Shown: positions 23,599 to 32,585 of the stretch, piece by piece
Numbering within the stretch: position 1 is the stretch's first letter
Layout of the letters: every line of letters starts with the position of its first letter
NCBI GenBank assembly: GCA_964634465.1
Contig: CAZWLY010000014.1
Span: 1 to 64,000 of the forward strand
Direction of reading: 5' to 3'
Source: CAZWLY01 sp964634465
GTDB lineage: Bacteria; Desulfobacterota; Desulfarculia; G963662305
DNA length: 64,000 bases
Made by a program: the position numbers and the translations under genes
The notes under the pieces: model-generated
Seen by the model: only the letters and a program-made list of their open reading frames with translations
What the model was told of the DNA's origin: nothing
The model's database searches: none

Positions 23599-24281
23599 CC
23601 GGATACCAGCTGGTCAAAAGATGCTTCGCAACCAACGACCCGGACTGGACCCAGTTCGACGCCATAGAGAGGCTGGCCCAGCTTAACCGGGCGATCAGGA
23701 TCGCTCACCGGATCCTGGTCAACCGGCGGAGCCACCTGGCCGCGGCCAAGGCGACGCTGAAGACAACCAGCGGCCAAGACTACGTCACTCTGCCGGACGA
23801 TTTTTGGATGGTGGTGAACCCCGAAAAGGTGGCCTGGATCGCCTCCAGCAGCCAGGACATCAAGCTGGTGCCGCCCGAGGACCTGGACGTTGCGTCCATG
23901 CAGCAGCAAGGCCTGCCGACGTCTTGCTACGTCCAGGGCTTCGACAGCCTCTATCTGGGGCCGATTCCGGACGCGGAGTATGAGCTGACGTTTCGCTACT
24001 ACACCACGCCCCCGGAACTGACGCTTCAAGACCAGGACCCGGACACGACGAGCGGAGCGACGAGCATCCTGCAGGGCAACGACACCCCTTACCGGGGTCT
24101 GCTGGACGACGTCTTGATTCCCACGGTCGAGCGGTTGCTGCTCCAGCGGGAGGAGTACGACGTGACGGACCTCATCGCCGAGATGCAGAACGCCATCAAC
24201 GACGCCCTGGGGATAGCCGACCAGAACCGGCATGACCGGGTCAGTCTGGGCGGCGACGACTGGAGTTGGGTGGGGATTTAA
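23595..24281 (+). CDS. Head-tail connector/adaptor-like protein
   Basis: 228 residues, ATGA overlap with the glycosyltransferase gene. FDAIERLAQLNRAIRIAHRILVNRR and the following YVTLPDDFWMVV segment resemble the helical-then-beta layout of phage tail-accessory or adaptor proteins. Located directly before the nozzle-like gene, as expected for a podovirus neck. Confidence 0.65.
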   Translation: MTGYQLVKRCFATNDPDWTQFDAIERLAQLNRAIRIAHRILVNRRSHLAAAKATLKTTSGQDYVTLPDDFWMVVNPEKVAWIASSSQDIKLVPPEDLDVASMQQQGLPTSCYVQGFDSLYLGPIPDAEYELTFRYYTTPPELTLQDQDPDTTSGATSILQGNDTPYRGLLDDVLIPTVERLLLQREEYDVTDLIAEMQNAINDALGIADQNRHDRVSLGGDDWSWVGI

Positions 24282-24282
24282 A

Positions 24283-26403
24283 GTGCCGTTTGCCAGGCGA
24301 AAGCAGAGCAGCGTGGGCGAGTTCAACGCCCTGGACGTGAGCCGGGGTGAGTGCACCGTTTTGCCCAAGTTCGCCATCCCCGACGGCTACGCGGCCGAGA
24401 TCGTGAATTTCAAGCTGGTGTCCGTGGACGGCAGCCGGAAGTCGCCGGCGGTTATCCCGGTGACCAGGCCGGGACTGAGCCAGGTGACCAACTCGACCAT
24501 GCCGGACGGCAACGCGCCCCTGGCGGTCAAGGGTTCGGCGACCAAGACGGTTGTGGCCACCAAGGCCAACCTCTACTACCTCGACGCCAACAACGACCCC
24601 CAGCCGATCGGGGCCCACGAGGCCGGCGACAGTTATCGGCCGGTGCTGATCAATTATGCCGGGCTGCTGATCGTCTTGGACGGGGGGTATCCGAAATATT
24701 GGGACGAAGCGAGCTTCAACCTGTTGTACGACGTCTCGGGGTACGAGTTCGACTATCGCTCCCAGGCGTCGGCCGGGACGCTGAACCTCTACGCCGGCGG
24801 CAAAATCATGGCTGGCCAGAAAGAGACGACGCCGACCTGGGCGGCCGGCCTGACCCTGCCCACCGGCCCGGTGGTCGTTTCGCTGTCCAAGACCGGCGCT
24901 CCGACCGGGAGCGTGACCATCCGGGTTTACGACGACGCCGACAACTTGGTGGCCACGTCGGACGCCATCGACGCGGCCAGCCTGACCACCTCGCCGGTCG
25001 ATTACACCTTCACCTTCTCCACGGCCTACATGCGCGGCCCGTCGCTCGCCTACACCTACGCCGTGCATTTTTCCGGCGGCGACGCCGCGAATTACGTGTC
25101 GGTCGAATTTGCGACGACGGCCAGCGGCGGCGGGGTGCGGACCAACAATGGATCGACCTGGACCGACGATGCGACCAAGGACCTCCTGATCGGCCTGCGG
25201 CCGTCTCTGCCGCCCAAGGCTCGGTGGGGCGTGGTGCATGTAGACGGCCGGTTGCACCTGTTCGGCGATCCGGACAATACGTCGCCGTTTTTCAGCGGCT
25301 CCATGGGTTATTACTCGGCCCTGCCCGACGAGGACTCGCCGGGAGACTCCGGGCCGTTCAACTGGGGCGGCGGTGCGCTCGGCGGGGCAGGAAGCGGCTC
25401 CTACGGGATCAAGCGGGGCGACGGCGCCGCCGTAACCGGGGCCTGTCTCGGCCTGGGAGGGATCGTCATCTCCAAGGGTCCCGAGCCGTCCCGGATGTTC
25501 CTCTTGACCGGGGCTTCGCCGGGCGAGTACGCCCTGACCGAGCTGCCGACCAAGGTCTCGGCCGCCTCGGGTTACGCCATGGTCGAGGCGGCCAACAATG
25601 TCTATTTCATCGAGGCCGCCTCGGGCGGGTTGATGGACCTGGTTGGGGTCCAGACCTACGGCGACGTCAAATACCGACCCCTGTCGTGGCCGGTGGACCT
25701 GTCGGCCGGGGCCCTGGACTTCGCGGCCGCCTACGGGGTGGATGACCAGATTTTGATCAAGCCGGCGGGCTCTGAGTACGCCTTCGTCTATCACATCAGA
25801 CTGGGGGGGTGGACCCGCTATCGCTTCGGTGTGCCCGACCTGACCTGGGATGAGGCCAACTTTACCTGGGACGAGTGGACGGCCGCCTGGGGCGAGGGCA
25901 TGGGGATCGACGTAACCGGCTTCGGTTCGGATGGGGTCGAGTTTTACGTTTGCGCCGCCGATGGCCACGTTTACCGGCTCGATCAGGACTCGTGCTACGA
26001 CGGCGTCGTTCGCGGGGTGCCGTCAATCTGGTCAAAGGCTCACGATCTGGGCCGGCCCCACAACACCAAGCAGGCCAAGCGGCTCAATTTCCGGGTTTCC
26101 AGCCGCGGGTTGACCAACGCCGTGGGGGCGGTGGCTTTCCGGCGGGATCTGGAAGATTCGGATTATCTGACCAAGTCGTTCAGGCTGCCGGCCGACGCTG
26201 ACGCGACCTGGGATGATCTCGATTTCACCTGGCACGAGTGGGATTGGCCCTGGGGTGGCGACACGGCCGAGGTGTTGCGGCGGACGGTGATCAACTTCAA
26301 CTTCAGGACGCTCCAGGTGGGGATTCAAGACGTGAGCGTTTTGAGCGCCCCGCTGGAGATTGACGGCGTGTTTCTGGAGTACGCCGTTTTAGGGGAGCAC
26401 TGA
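24283..26403 (+). CDS. Tail nozzle/hub-like structural protein
   Basis: 706 residues, GTG start one base after the previous stop. Beta-rich with propeller-like repeats (YRPVLINYAGLLIVLDGGYP, ARWGVVHVDGRLHLFGDP, YFIEAASGGLMDL, VEFYVCAADGHVYRLD) and two Trp-rich turns near the end (FTWDEWTAAW, FTWHEWDWPW). Size, order and beta-propeller pattern resemble the short-tail nozzle proteins of podoviruses (P22 gp10 type), but I cannot confirm homology. Confidence 0.6.
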   Translation: MPFARRKQSSVGEFNALDVSRGECTVLPKFAIPDGYAAEIVNFKLVSVDGSRKSPAVIPVTRPGLSQVTNSTMPDGNAPLAVKGSATKTVVATKANLYYLDANNDPQPIGAHEAGDSYRPVLINYAGLLIVLDGGYPKYWDEASFNLLYDVSGYEFDYRSQASAGTLNLYAGGKIMAGQKETTPTWAAGLTLPTGPVVVSLSKTGAPTGSVTIRVYDDADNLVATSDAIDAASLTTSPVDYTFTFSTAYMRGPSLAYTYAVHFSGGDAANYVSVEFATTASGGGVRTNNGSTWTDDATKDLLIGLRPSLPPKARWGVVHVDGRLHLFGDPDNTSPFFSGSMGYYSALPDEDSPGDSGPFNWGGGALGGAGSGSYGIKRGDGAAVTGACLGLGGIVISKGPEPSRMFLLTGASPGEYALTELPTKVSAASGYAMVEAANNVYFIEAASGGLMDLVGVQTYGDVKYRPLSWPVDLSAGALDFAAAYGVDDQILIKPAGSEYAFVYHIRLGGWTRYRFGVPDLTWDEANFTWDEWTAAWGEGMGIDVTGFGSDGVEFYVCAADGHVYRLDQDSCYDGVVRGVPSIWSKAHDLGRPHNTKQAKRLNFRVSSRGLTNAVGAVAFRRDLEDSDYLTKSFRLPADADATWDDLDFTWHEWDWPWGGDTAEVLRRTVINFNFRTLQVGIQDVSVLSAPLEIDGVFLEYAVLGEH

Positions 26404-26406
26404 CAA

Positions 26407-27525
26407 ATGGCCTTCGACTACTCGATTCACAAGCACGACAGCGGCGACGTTGTACGCACCACCGGCCTGACCAAGATGAACGATTTCATCCAGGCCGCAG
26501 AAGACGCGGATAACGAGCTGCTGAGCAAGGTGAAGACCCACACCCATTCGGGGGCGACGGGGTCGGTGGCGATCACCGTCTGCACCTCGACGACCAGACC
26601 CGACTCGCCCAGCCTGGGAGAGTTGATCGTCGAGACCGACACCGGGAGGTGGTACGAGTGCACCAATGAGACCGGGCCGGAGTGGACGCGAAAGGGCGAC
26701 TTGATTTACTGCACCTCGGCGACCAGGCCCTCGAGCCCGAAGGTGGACGCCCTTATTTTCGAGACCGACACCGGCTTGTTTTACCGCTGCACGAACGAGA
26801 CCGGACCGGTGTGGACCAAGTGCGGGAGCTGGCAGGCCTCGGAAATCACCTGGGACTCGACCAACTCGGGGGTCAACGCCTCCAGCGTCCAGGAGTATTT
26901 GGACGGCCAGGTCAATATTTGGCCCGACAGCGGCTCAACGACCAATTACTACCAGATCACCCCCTCCCCGGCGGTCACCGCCTACAAGGCGGGCCAGCGC
27001 TTCCTTATCCAGGTCAGAGACCCCGGCGGCGACAACACCGGGCCCTGCTTCCTAAAAGTTAATACCGGGGGGTGGGGTTACCTCAGGATGGCTGACGGTG
27101 AGAAGGTGGCGCCGGGGCGCATTAAATCCGGGGATATCCTTGAGGTTGTTTGCGACGGTGCCGATTTCATCGTCACCTCGATCAACTACCGCCCTGTGAC
27201 CTCGGACAACGCCACGGCGGTGCTCTCGGGCGGCACGGCCACCACCTGGACTGTTGTCGATCTGTCTTCCTACGTGCCGGAGGGGGCCAGGTGGGCGCTG
27301 CTCGATATTGAGATTCAGAAAGCGGCAAACGACTACATCGTCCTTCAGCTCAAGAAGAACGGGAACACCAATCCCGGGGTTGTCTTTGGTGCTCGCGGCG
27401 ACGGGACGACCGCCAATACCAGGGGGCGAACTGTGGTCTGGTGTGAAGTCGATGTCAACCGATACATCCAATACCAGGTGGCAACCGGGTCAAGTGCCAA
27501 CATCATCGTTGTGGGGTACATGTAA
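26407..27525 (+). CDS. Tail fibre/appendage-like protein
   Basis: 372 residues. Contains HTHSGATGSV, a fibre-type His motif, then two tandem ~40-residue repeats (TSTTRPDSPSLGELIVETD... and TSATRPSSPKVDALIFETD..., each ending CTNETGP-WT). The C-terminus is a beta-rich domain ending IIVVGYM. Probably an adsorption appendage. Overlaps the next gene by one base. Confidence 0.7.
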   Translation: MAFDYSIHKHDSGDVVRTTGLTKMNDFIQAAEDADNELLSKVKTHTHSGATGSVAITVCTSTTRPDSPSLGELIVETDTGRWYECTNETGPEWTRKGDLIYCTSATRPSSPKVDALIFETDTGLFYRCTNETGPVWTKCGSWQASEITWDSTNSGVNASSVQEYLDGQVNIWPDSGSTTNYYQITPSPAVTAYKAGQRFLIQVRDPGGDNTGPCFLKVNTGGWGYLRMADGEKVAPGRIKSGDILEVVCDGADFIVTSINYRPVTSDNATAVLSGGTATTWTVVDLSSYVPEGARWALLDIEIQKAANDYIVLQLKKNGNTNPGVVFGARGDGTTANTRGRTVVWCEVDVNRYIQYQVATGSSANIIVVGYM

Positions 27526-27959
27526 TGAAAAAAAGGGCGCTTTTCTACGATCCTAACACCGGGCTGGTGGTGGCGCGCCTCGACTACGACGACGAGGTTT
27601 CGACCCCCGAGCCCCCGGCCGGGCAGGCGATGCTGTCCTTGGACCGGCCGACCCTCGAAGACATCTTGGAGGACGGGGCCGAGCCCCTCCCGGACTACAA
27701 GTTCGTTGTGGACGGCAAGCCGCTCACCGAGGCCGAGTTGGGTGCCGACCAGGTGAACATGCTGCTCAAGGAGCGGGCTCGGGAGCAGCGGGCGACCGAG
27801 TTGGCGATGACCGACGGCGATATCCCCCGGCCCCTCGAAGACCTGATCGACACCCTGGTGGCCAAGGGGGTCCTTTCCCTGGCGGACCTCCCTCAAAAGG
27901 TGCAGGAAAAGCTGGAGCGCAAGAAGGCGTTGCGGGCGGAGTACCTGGCCCTCTTGTAA
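27525..27959 (+). CDS. Tail-fibre-associated hypothetical protein
   Basis: 144 residues. The N-terminus (LFYDPNTGLVVARLDYDDE) is beta-like and the C-terminus helical and charged. Position after the fibre gene suggests a fibre assembly or tip component. Not recognised. Confidence 0.55.
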   Translation: MKKRALFYDPNTGLVVARLDYDDEVSTPEPPAGQAMLSLDRPTLEDILEDGAEPLPDYKFVVDGKPLTEAELGADQVNMLLKERAREQRATELAMTDGDIPRPLEDLIDTLVAKGVLSLADLPQKVQEKLERKKALRAEYLALL

Positions 27960-27970
27960 GGGGAAGCGTG

Positions 27971-28990
27971 ATGCGGACCAGCCTGTTTAAGTTCTTGGCG
28001 GCGGTTCTTTTCTTTCTCTTCTCCCTCGTCGGGTGCGGCGGGGGCGGTGGCAGTGGCCCAACACCGCCGCCCCCGCCCGCGCCAGCGCCGTCGCCGACTC
28101 CCGAGCCGACGCCGCCTGCGCCGGCGCCTGAGCCGGCGTGGACCAAGCCGCCCCGACTGCGCGGGCTGTGGCTGTGGAACCCTGACGACGACCCTCGCCT
28201 GGGCCGGATCTCCAACGTGATCCAGATCAAGCTCCGGGACTGGTGGCAGGACCGCGAGGCGGCCAAGGCCGAGATCAGGCGCCGGGCCGGCGAGGGCTGG
28301 ACAGAGGCGGTTTTGCTTTGTCCGACAACCCACATTTCCAGGGGCGATCGGTGGGCCGTCCGGGACGTGGCCGAGTTCGCCCAGTACGTCCGGGACCAGG
28401 GGCTCACGGTCCGGCTGATCATCATCGGCGACGAGCCGCCCCTGTTTGACCGCCGGGCCATCGAAACCCGGAACTGGGTCTACGACGAGCTGCGGCGCCG
28501 CCTGAACGACATGGGCCTGGCCGAGACCGACCTCTGCTACGACTGGTACCCCTGGGGCGTCCAGCCCGGCGGAGGCGGCGATTGGGAGGCTCATATCGAC
28601 CGCAACGGCTGGCCCAAGGAGGACTGCCTGTGCAACCACGCCGGATACGGCGCCCACCCGCCCGAGGCCATGCGCCGGATCAATCGTTTCTCCCTGCGCT
28701 GGCTCCAGGATCACGGCTGGCCGGACGTGCCGGTCATGCTGACCCTCCAGGGCTTCAACTTTTCGGGCTGGCCGTATCTGGAGGGCCGCCTCCGGGCGAT
28801 GTGGCGCCTCGACTACCCCAGCGATGACCAGGGCGCGCCACCCTTGGCCCAACCGATCTATGAGCGGCTGGGTCTCGTTTCGATCTACGCCTGGCAGCCG
28901 ACCCCGGACTGCCACAACACTGTCCGGGACTTCCCGGAAGTTCAGGCCGGGTTGGCCGACCTGAAAGATAACGACTTTAGACAGCAGTAG
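27971..28990 (+). CDS. Phage-encoded lipoprotein with TIM-barrel-like ectodomain
   Basis: 339 residues. Signal peptide ending in lipobox LVGC (Cys about residue 22), a Gly run, a ~28-residue Pro-rich tether, then a domain with alternating strands and helices (RGLWLWNPDDDP, TEAVLLCPTTH, GLTVRLIIIGDEPP, DLCYDWYPWG, VPVMLTLQGFNFSG). The pattern suggests a glycoside-hydrolase-like barrel, possibly inactive. It would be anchored in the envelope; a role in release, superinfection exclusion or surface modification is inference. Confidence 0.65.
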   Translation: MRTSLFKFLAAVLFFLFSLVGCGGGGGSGPTPPPPPAPAPSPTPEPTPPAPAPEPAWTKPPRLRGLWLWNPDDDPRLGRISNVIQIKLRDWWQDREAAKAEIRRRAGEGWTEAVLLCPTTHISRGDRWAVRDVAEFAQYVRDQGLTVRLIIIGDEPPLFDRRAIETRNWVYDELRRRLNDMGLAETDLCYDWYPWGVQPGGGGDWEAHIDRNGWPKEDCLCNHAGYGAHPPEAMRRINRFSLRWLQDHGWPDVPVMLTLQGFNFSGWPYLEGRLRAMWRLDYPSDDQGAPPLAQPIYERLGLVSIYAWQPTPDCHNTVRDFPEVQAGLADLKDNDFRQQ

Positions 28991-28999
28991 GAGGCAACC

Positions 29000-29287
29000 A
29001 TGGACCTTTGGGCCTTAGTCATCGGTTACATCATACCCAGGATGTCCGGCTTGGTCACCGAAGCGGCCGGCAAGGGCATCCAGCTCGGTTGGGACGCAGC
29101 GTCCAAAACCGAAAACTGTTACGACGACATGGGCATGTTGGTCGGGGCCCGACTGTCCGGCCAGCTCCCCAGCCAGTTCGCCACCGAAGCCGAAATGGCG
29201 GCCGAGGTCGAGCGAAGGGTTAAGGCAACCGGCACCAAGATCGACGACGCCGTCTGGGCGGTCCAGAAGGCGGCGATGAGGCTTTAA
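29000..29287 (+). CDS. Small hypothetical protein
   Basis: 95 residues, with a hydrophobic N-terminus (MDLWALVIGYIIP) and helical body. Follows the lipoprotein with GGAGG before the ATG. Not recognised. Confidence 0.55.
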   Translation: MDLWALVIGYIIPRMSGLVTEAAGKGIQLGWDAASKTENCYDDMGMLVGARLSGQLPSQFATEAEMAAEVERRVKATGTKIDDAVWAVQKAAMRL

Positions 29288-29289
29288 CT

Positions 29290-29538
29290 GTGTGGGCCTG
29301 GGCGAAGTCGTTGCTGAAGATCCTCGGCCACGCCGGAGCCATCGGCGAGGAACTGGCCGAGCAACGGGGCCGAGAGGTCGATCGTCAGGCCGGCCGAGAC
29401 CAGGCCCACCTTGAGATGGCGGAGGCCGAGAATGAGGCGCTCAAGAGGCAGGCCCGGACGCGGGCCGAAATGGATCGGGTTACTGCTGGTCCTGACGATT
29501 TTGCTCTCTGGCTGCGCCGGAAGGGCGGCCAGGAATAG
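29290..29538 (+). CDS. Helical protein preceding the nested lipoprotein
   Basis: 82 residues with GTG start; a coiled-coil-like acidic/basic helix (GEELAEQRGREVDRQAGRDQ onward). Its 3' half overlaps the outer-spanin-like gene in another frame, as Rz overlaps Rz1. However it lacks an obvious membrane anchor, so an inner-spanin role is doubtful. Confidence 0.5.
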   Translation: MWAWAKSLLKILGHAGAIGEELAEQRGREVDRQAGRDQAHLEMAEAENEALKRQARTRAEMDRVTAGPDDFALWLRRKGGQE

Positions 29539-29713
29539 CCCCCACGTCCCGTGCCCGGCGCCGGAACTGATCGAGTGGTCCGAGGCTTTCTACGCCGAAC
29601 TGGCCCGAGACATCGGCCACCTCTACGCCGAGCACCGGGCCGCCTACCTGGCAATCCGGGAGTGGGCCATGCTCAGAGAACAAATCGAGGCCTGCCGAGC
29701 CGGGGGGAGATGA
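29432..29713 (+). CDS. Rz1-like outer-spanin lipoprotein candidate
   Basis: 93 residues. Basic N-terminus, hydrophobic WIGLLLVLTILLSGC with lipobox Cys at about residue 28, then a short Pro-containing region and a helical tail. GGAGG lies 6 nt before the ATG. The start is nested inside the preceding gene in another frame, a spanin-like arrangement. Spanins fuse inner and outer membranes at the end of lysis in Gram-negative hosts. It is ~9 kb from the holin and endolysin. Confidence 0.6.
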   Translation: MRRSRGRPGRGPKWIGLLLVLTILLSGCAGRAARNSPHVPCPAPELIEWSEAFYAELARDIGHLYAEHRAAYLAIREWAMLREQIEACRAGGR

Positions 29714-29729
29714 TCGGAGGGTCGATTAG

Positions 29730-30971
29730 ATGTCACTGGTGACTTGGTACAACAGTCGGCCGTCATTCAGCCGGACCAGTCGGCCGAGACAGACCAATCG
29801 GGGCCTGACCGACTGGTACTCCGGGTTCTGGGGCGGGTTTAGCGGCTCCGGCGGCTTCGGCTACGGCGGCGGCTATGGCGTGCCGGGCTCCGGGGCCGGT
29901 TCCGGCGGAGCGGTGTCTATCGCCTCGGCCAGCGGGGACGGCGACGGGCCGCATGGCGGTCCTGGAACCGGCGGCGCGGGTACGGGGCAGGGTCCAGCCC
30001 CCGGCTTGGGCTCCGATCCCAGCGGCCCGGGGTTCGGTTACGGCGGCGGCTTCGGTATACCCGGTTTCGGGGCCGGCCCCGGCGTGGGCCTGCCCGGCGA
30101 CGCCCCCGGCGGCGGACTGAGCTGGCCGGGCTCGGGTGGCGGCCGGCGGAACTGCGGGCCGGCCGGCTATTTTGAGCTGACCAACCCGGTTACGGGTCGG
30201 GGTACGTGCATCTGCCGGCCGGGCGCCTATCGCTGGAGTGACGGGACCTGTCACTGGGAAGAAGAAGGCGACGACGAACCCGGCGGCGACGAGAACGCCC
30301 GAGAGCTGGACTGTCGGCGGATGGGCGGGACTTGGCACCCGCCCGGATCCGAGTTGGGCGGGGAGACCGGCTGGTGTCAAGGGCCGGAATTCACCATTCC
30401 CGAGGACGCCTACCCCTGGTCGCGCTCGACTTCCAGGAGCTTCAATAAATCGAGTTCCTTCTCCGGGCCGGCGGACTGGGCCCGGCCGGCCATCGCCGCG
30501 CTGGTCAGGCAGGCGCCGTTGATGGCCAGCCGGTTTGGGAGCGCCTTCGACGAGCTGGCCAGCGTGCCGGCGATTATTGAACGGCAGAAGCAACTCCTGC
30601 CGGCCCAGATTCTGGCCTCGTTCGAGCCCTTCGAGGAGTACGTCAAGCCGGTCAGGAACGCCTACGCCGCTCGGGGGATGCTCGACTCCTCGGCCAGACG
30701 GGCGGCCGAGAACGACATTCGCGACTCTCTCTACCGGGAGTACTCCCGCGGGCTGCTGACCTCGCTATTGGGGCTCGACGATCAACTGAGGCAACACTAC
30801 GCCAGCCAGGCCGGCCTGGCCAATCAGGCGGCCCAAACCGCCGGCGCACTGGCCAGCCTGGGTCGGGTGAGCATCGGCCAGAGCTTGGGCGAGAGCTTCA
30901 GCGAATCGTATTCCGAAAACAAGCTGGCCAGGTTCTTGGCGCTCTTAGAAGCGTTGCTGGGAGGAGCGTAG
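29730..30971 (+). CDS. Gly-rich internal/ejection protein candidate
   Basis: 413 residues. Residues ~30-150 are Gly-rich with two near-copies (GFGYGGGYGVPGSGAG and GFGYGGGFGIPGFGAG). A Cys-containing patch follows (GTCICRPGAYRWSDGTCHW), then helices from about 245 on (FEPFEEYVKPVRNAYAARGM, SLYREYSRGLLTSLLGLDDQ). The helical half resembles DNA-ejection proteins of podoviruses in composition and position. Not recognised at family level. Confidence 0.55.
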   Translation: MSLVTWYNSRPSFSRTSRPRQTNRGLTDWYSGFWGGFSGSGGFGYGGGYGVPGSGAGSGGAVSIASASGDGDGPHGGPGTGGAGTGQGPAPGLGSDPSGPGFGYGGGFGIPGFGAGPGVGLPGDAPGGGLSWPGSGGGRRNCGPAGYFELTNPVTGRGTCICRPGAYRWSDGTCHWEEEGDDEPGGDENARELDCRRMGGTWHPPGSELGGETGWCQGPEFTIPEDAYPWSRSTSRSFNKSSSFSGPADWARPAIAALVRQAPLMASRFGSAFDELASVPAIIERQKQLLPAQILASFEPFEEYVKPVRNAYAARGMLDSSARRAAENDIRDSLYREYSRGLLTSLLGLDDQLRQHYASQAGLANQAAQTAGALASLGRVSIGQSLGESFSESYSENKLARFLALLEALLGGA

Positions 30972-30974
30972 CAG

Positions 30975-31298
30975 ATGGGCTTGTTCAACATTCTCTTCGG
31001 GGGCAACGAGGGTCACCAGGGCTACAACCCCAACCGGGAGATCATGGACTGGCGCCGGACTCTCAAGGAGTATTTGGAGAAGCTGTGGGGCGGCCCGGCC
31101 CCGCCGGAGCACACCCTGGGGATCAATATCGGCGGCCAGACCATCTACCGGGCGCATCCGATAAACAGGTCCCGGCAACGGATGCTGGACTACGTCTACG
31201 GCTGGGGACCGATCGAGCCGACCGCGGCAGCCAATCCCAGGGGCGGGCTCCTCGATTTCCTGGGCGGCCTGGGCGGGCTGCTTGGCAAATTTTTTTAG
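30975..31298 (+). CDS. Small hypothetical virion-region protein
   Basis: 107 residues ending in a hydrophobic Gly/Leu stretch (GLLDFLGGLGGLLGKFF) that could insert in membranes. GGGAGGAG lies upstream of the ATG. Possibly an ejection component. Confidence 0.5.
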   Translation: MGLFNILFGGNEGHQGYNPNREIMDWRRTLKEYLEKLWGGPAPPEHTLGINIGGQTIYRAHPINRSRQRMLDYVYGWGPIEPTAAANPRGGLLDFLGGLGGLLGKFF

Positions 31299-31307
31299 GA
31301 GGGGAGG

Positions 31308-32585
31308 ATGGACCTGGCGAGGATTGGTCGGGGGATGATGTATCTTTCCCCGCGCTACGCTCCGATTGCGGCCGCGTTGGACCAGGCCGACGCGATGAAC
31401 GAGATTCGCCAGCGCTACCTCAAGCTGGCCGAGGCCGAGGAGACGCGGAGTCTGACCGATTGGCAGAAGGCCCAGGAGCGGGAGCGCGTGCTGGGCGAGT
31501 TCGTCGGCCAGATCGGCCAGGGGTTGGGCCGGGTGGTGGACTATTACGACGCCCTGTCCAAAGTGCCGACCGAGTACCAAGACGAGGCGTTGAAGATCCT
31601 GACCGGGATTCTGGACCGCAACCGGCAAATCGCGGCCAATACCTTTGCCCGCTTCAGGGACACCGGCGGCGTGGTCGAGGCGGGCTCGCCGACTCACAAG
31701 CTCTTTCAGCAAACCGGTTTTGCGTCGCACCTGGGCACCAGCGCCGCGCCGCTGACCGATCCGGGTAACTTCGCCGACGCCTGGATGCACCGCCAGGACC
31801 CCGGCCTGGCCGCCCTGTTGACCCGGCCTAAAAAATGGGAGTTCCCCGGCGCTGAAACCAGGGAGCGGCAAAAGGCGGAGGAGGAGGCCGAGCGCGAGAT
31901 CAAGTTCATGAAGCGGAAGATTCAAGAAGGGGTAGTGGCCGATCCGACCAGGCGGTCCCCCTTCGAGCGGGCCTTTAACTGGTCTATCGAGCAGGGCGAG
32001 GCGCCACCCGAGGCCTATCGGAGTCTGACCAGACAGGAGAAGGGGAAGACGGCGGCTGAGGAGGCTGAGGAGCTAAAGAATCGGTATTACCTCAACAGAG
32101 TGAAGGATGACCCGGAGCACCCGGTTACGTTGCCCCAGCTTCGAGCCGCGGAGCTGCACTTGCGGTCGGTGCTGGCGAGGACCCCTTCCGACGCTCCAGA
32201 GTACGAGTTCTACAGCGAAGAGCTGAAACGGGTCGAGGCTGAGATAGCGCGGCGGACCAAGCCCTCGTCCAAGCAGGCACCCCCTCCCGAGACGGGCGGG
32301 CTGATCGGCTGGTTGAGGGGCAAGGCGTCCTTGTTCGGAGGCAAACCGTCGGCCCGGCCGAGCATGGCCGGATCGCTCAAGCAGTACGGTGGGCCCCGGC
32401 TGGCCCAAGCGGCCGAGGGTGAGGACGAGGCCGAGCAGCAGCGCTACGAGGACTACCTGGCCCGGCAGAACAAGGAAATTTTGAAGAAGTACCCGGACCT
32501 CAAGGGCAAGAAGCCCGGCCGGTACGAGACGCCCGACGGCAAGGTGATCATCTGGGACGGGAATAAGGCGGCATGGGGGGACTAA
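31308..32585 (+). CDS. Helical internal virion protein candidate
   Basis: 425 residues, strongly helical and charged (LAEAEETRSLTDWQKAQERE; RERQKAEEEAEREIKFMKRK). Overlaps the giant polyvalent gene by 13 nt. Likely an internal or ejection protein like its neighbours. Confidence 0.55.
   Translation: MDLARIGRGMMYLSPRYAPIAAALDQADAMNEIRQRYLKLAEAEETRSLTDWQKAQERERVLGEFVGQIGQGLGRVVDYYDALSKVPTEYQDEALKILTGILDRNRQIAANTFARFRDTGGVVEAGSPTHKLFQQTGFASHLGTSAAPLTDPGNFADAWMHRQDPGLAALLTRPKKWEFPGAETRERQKAEEEAEREIKFMKRKIQEGVVADPTRRSPFERAFNWSIEQGEAPPEAYRSLTRQEKGKTAAEEAEELKNRYYLNRVKDDPEHPVTLPQLRAAELHLRSVLARTPSDAPEYEFYSEELKRVEAEIARRTKPSSKQAPPPETGGLIGWLRGKASLFGGKPSARPSMAGSLKQYGGPRLAQAAEGEDEAEQQRYEDYLARQNKEILKKYPDLKGKKPGRYETPDGKVIIWDGNKAAWGD

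Noticed and set aside
24241..25968. 575-codon minus-strand frame opposite the nozzle-like gene
   Set aside because: It runs against a tightly coupled late operon and lacks domain features.
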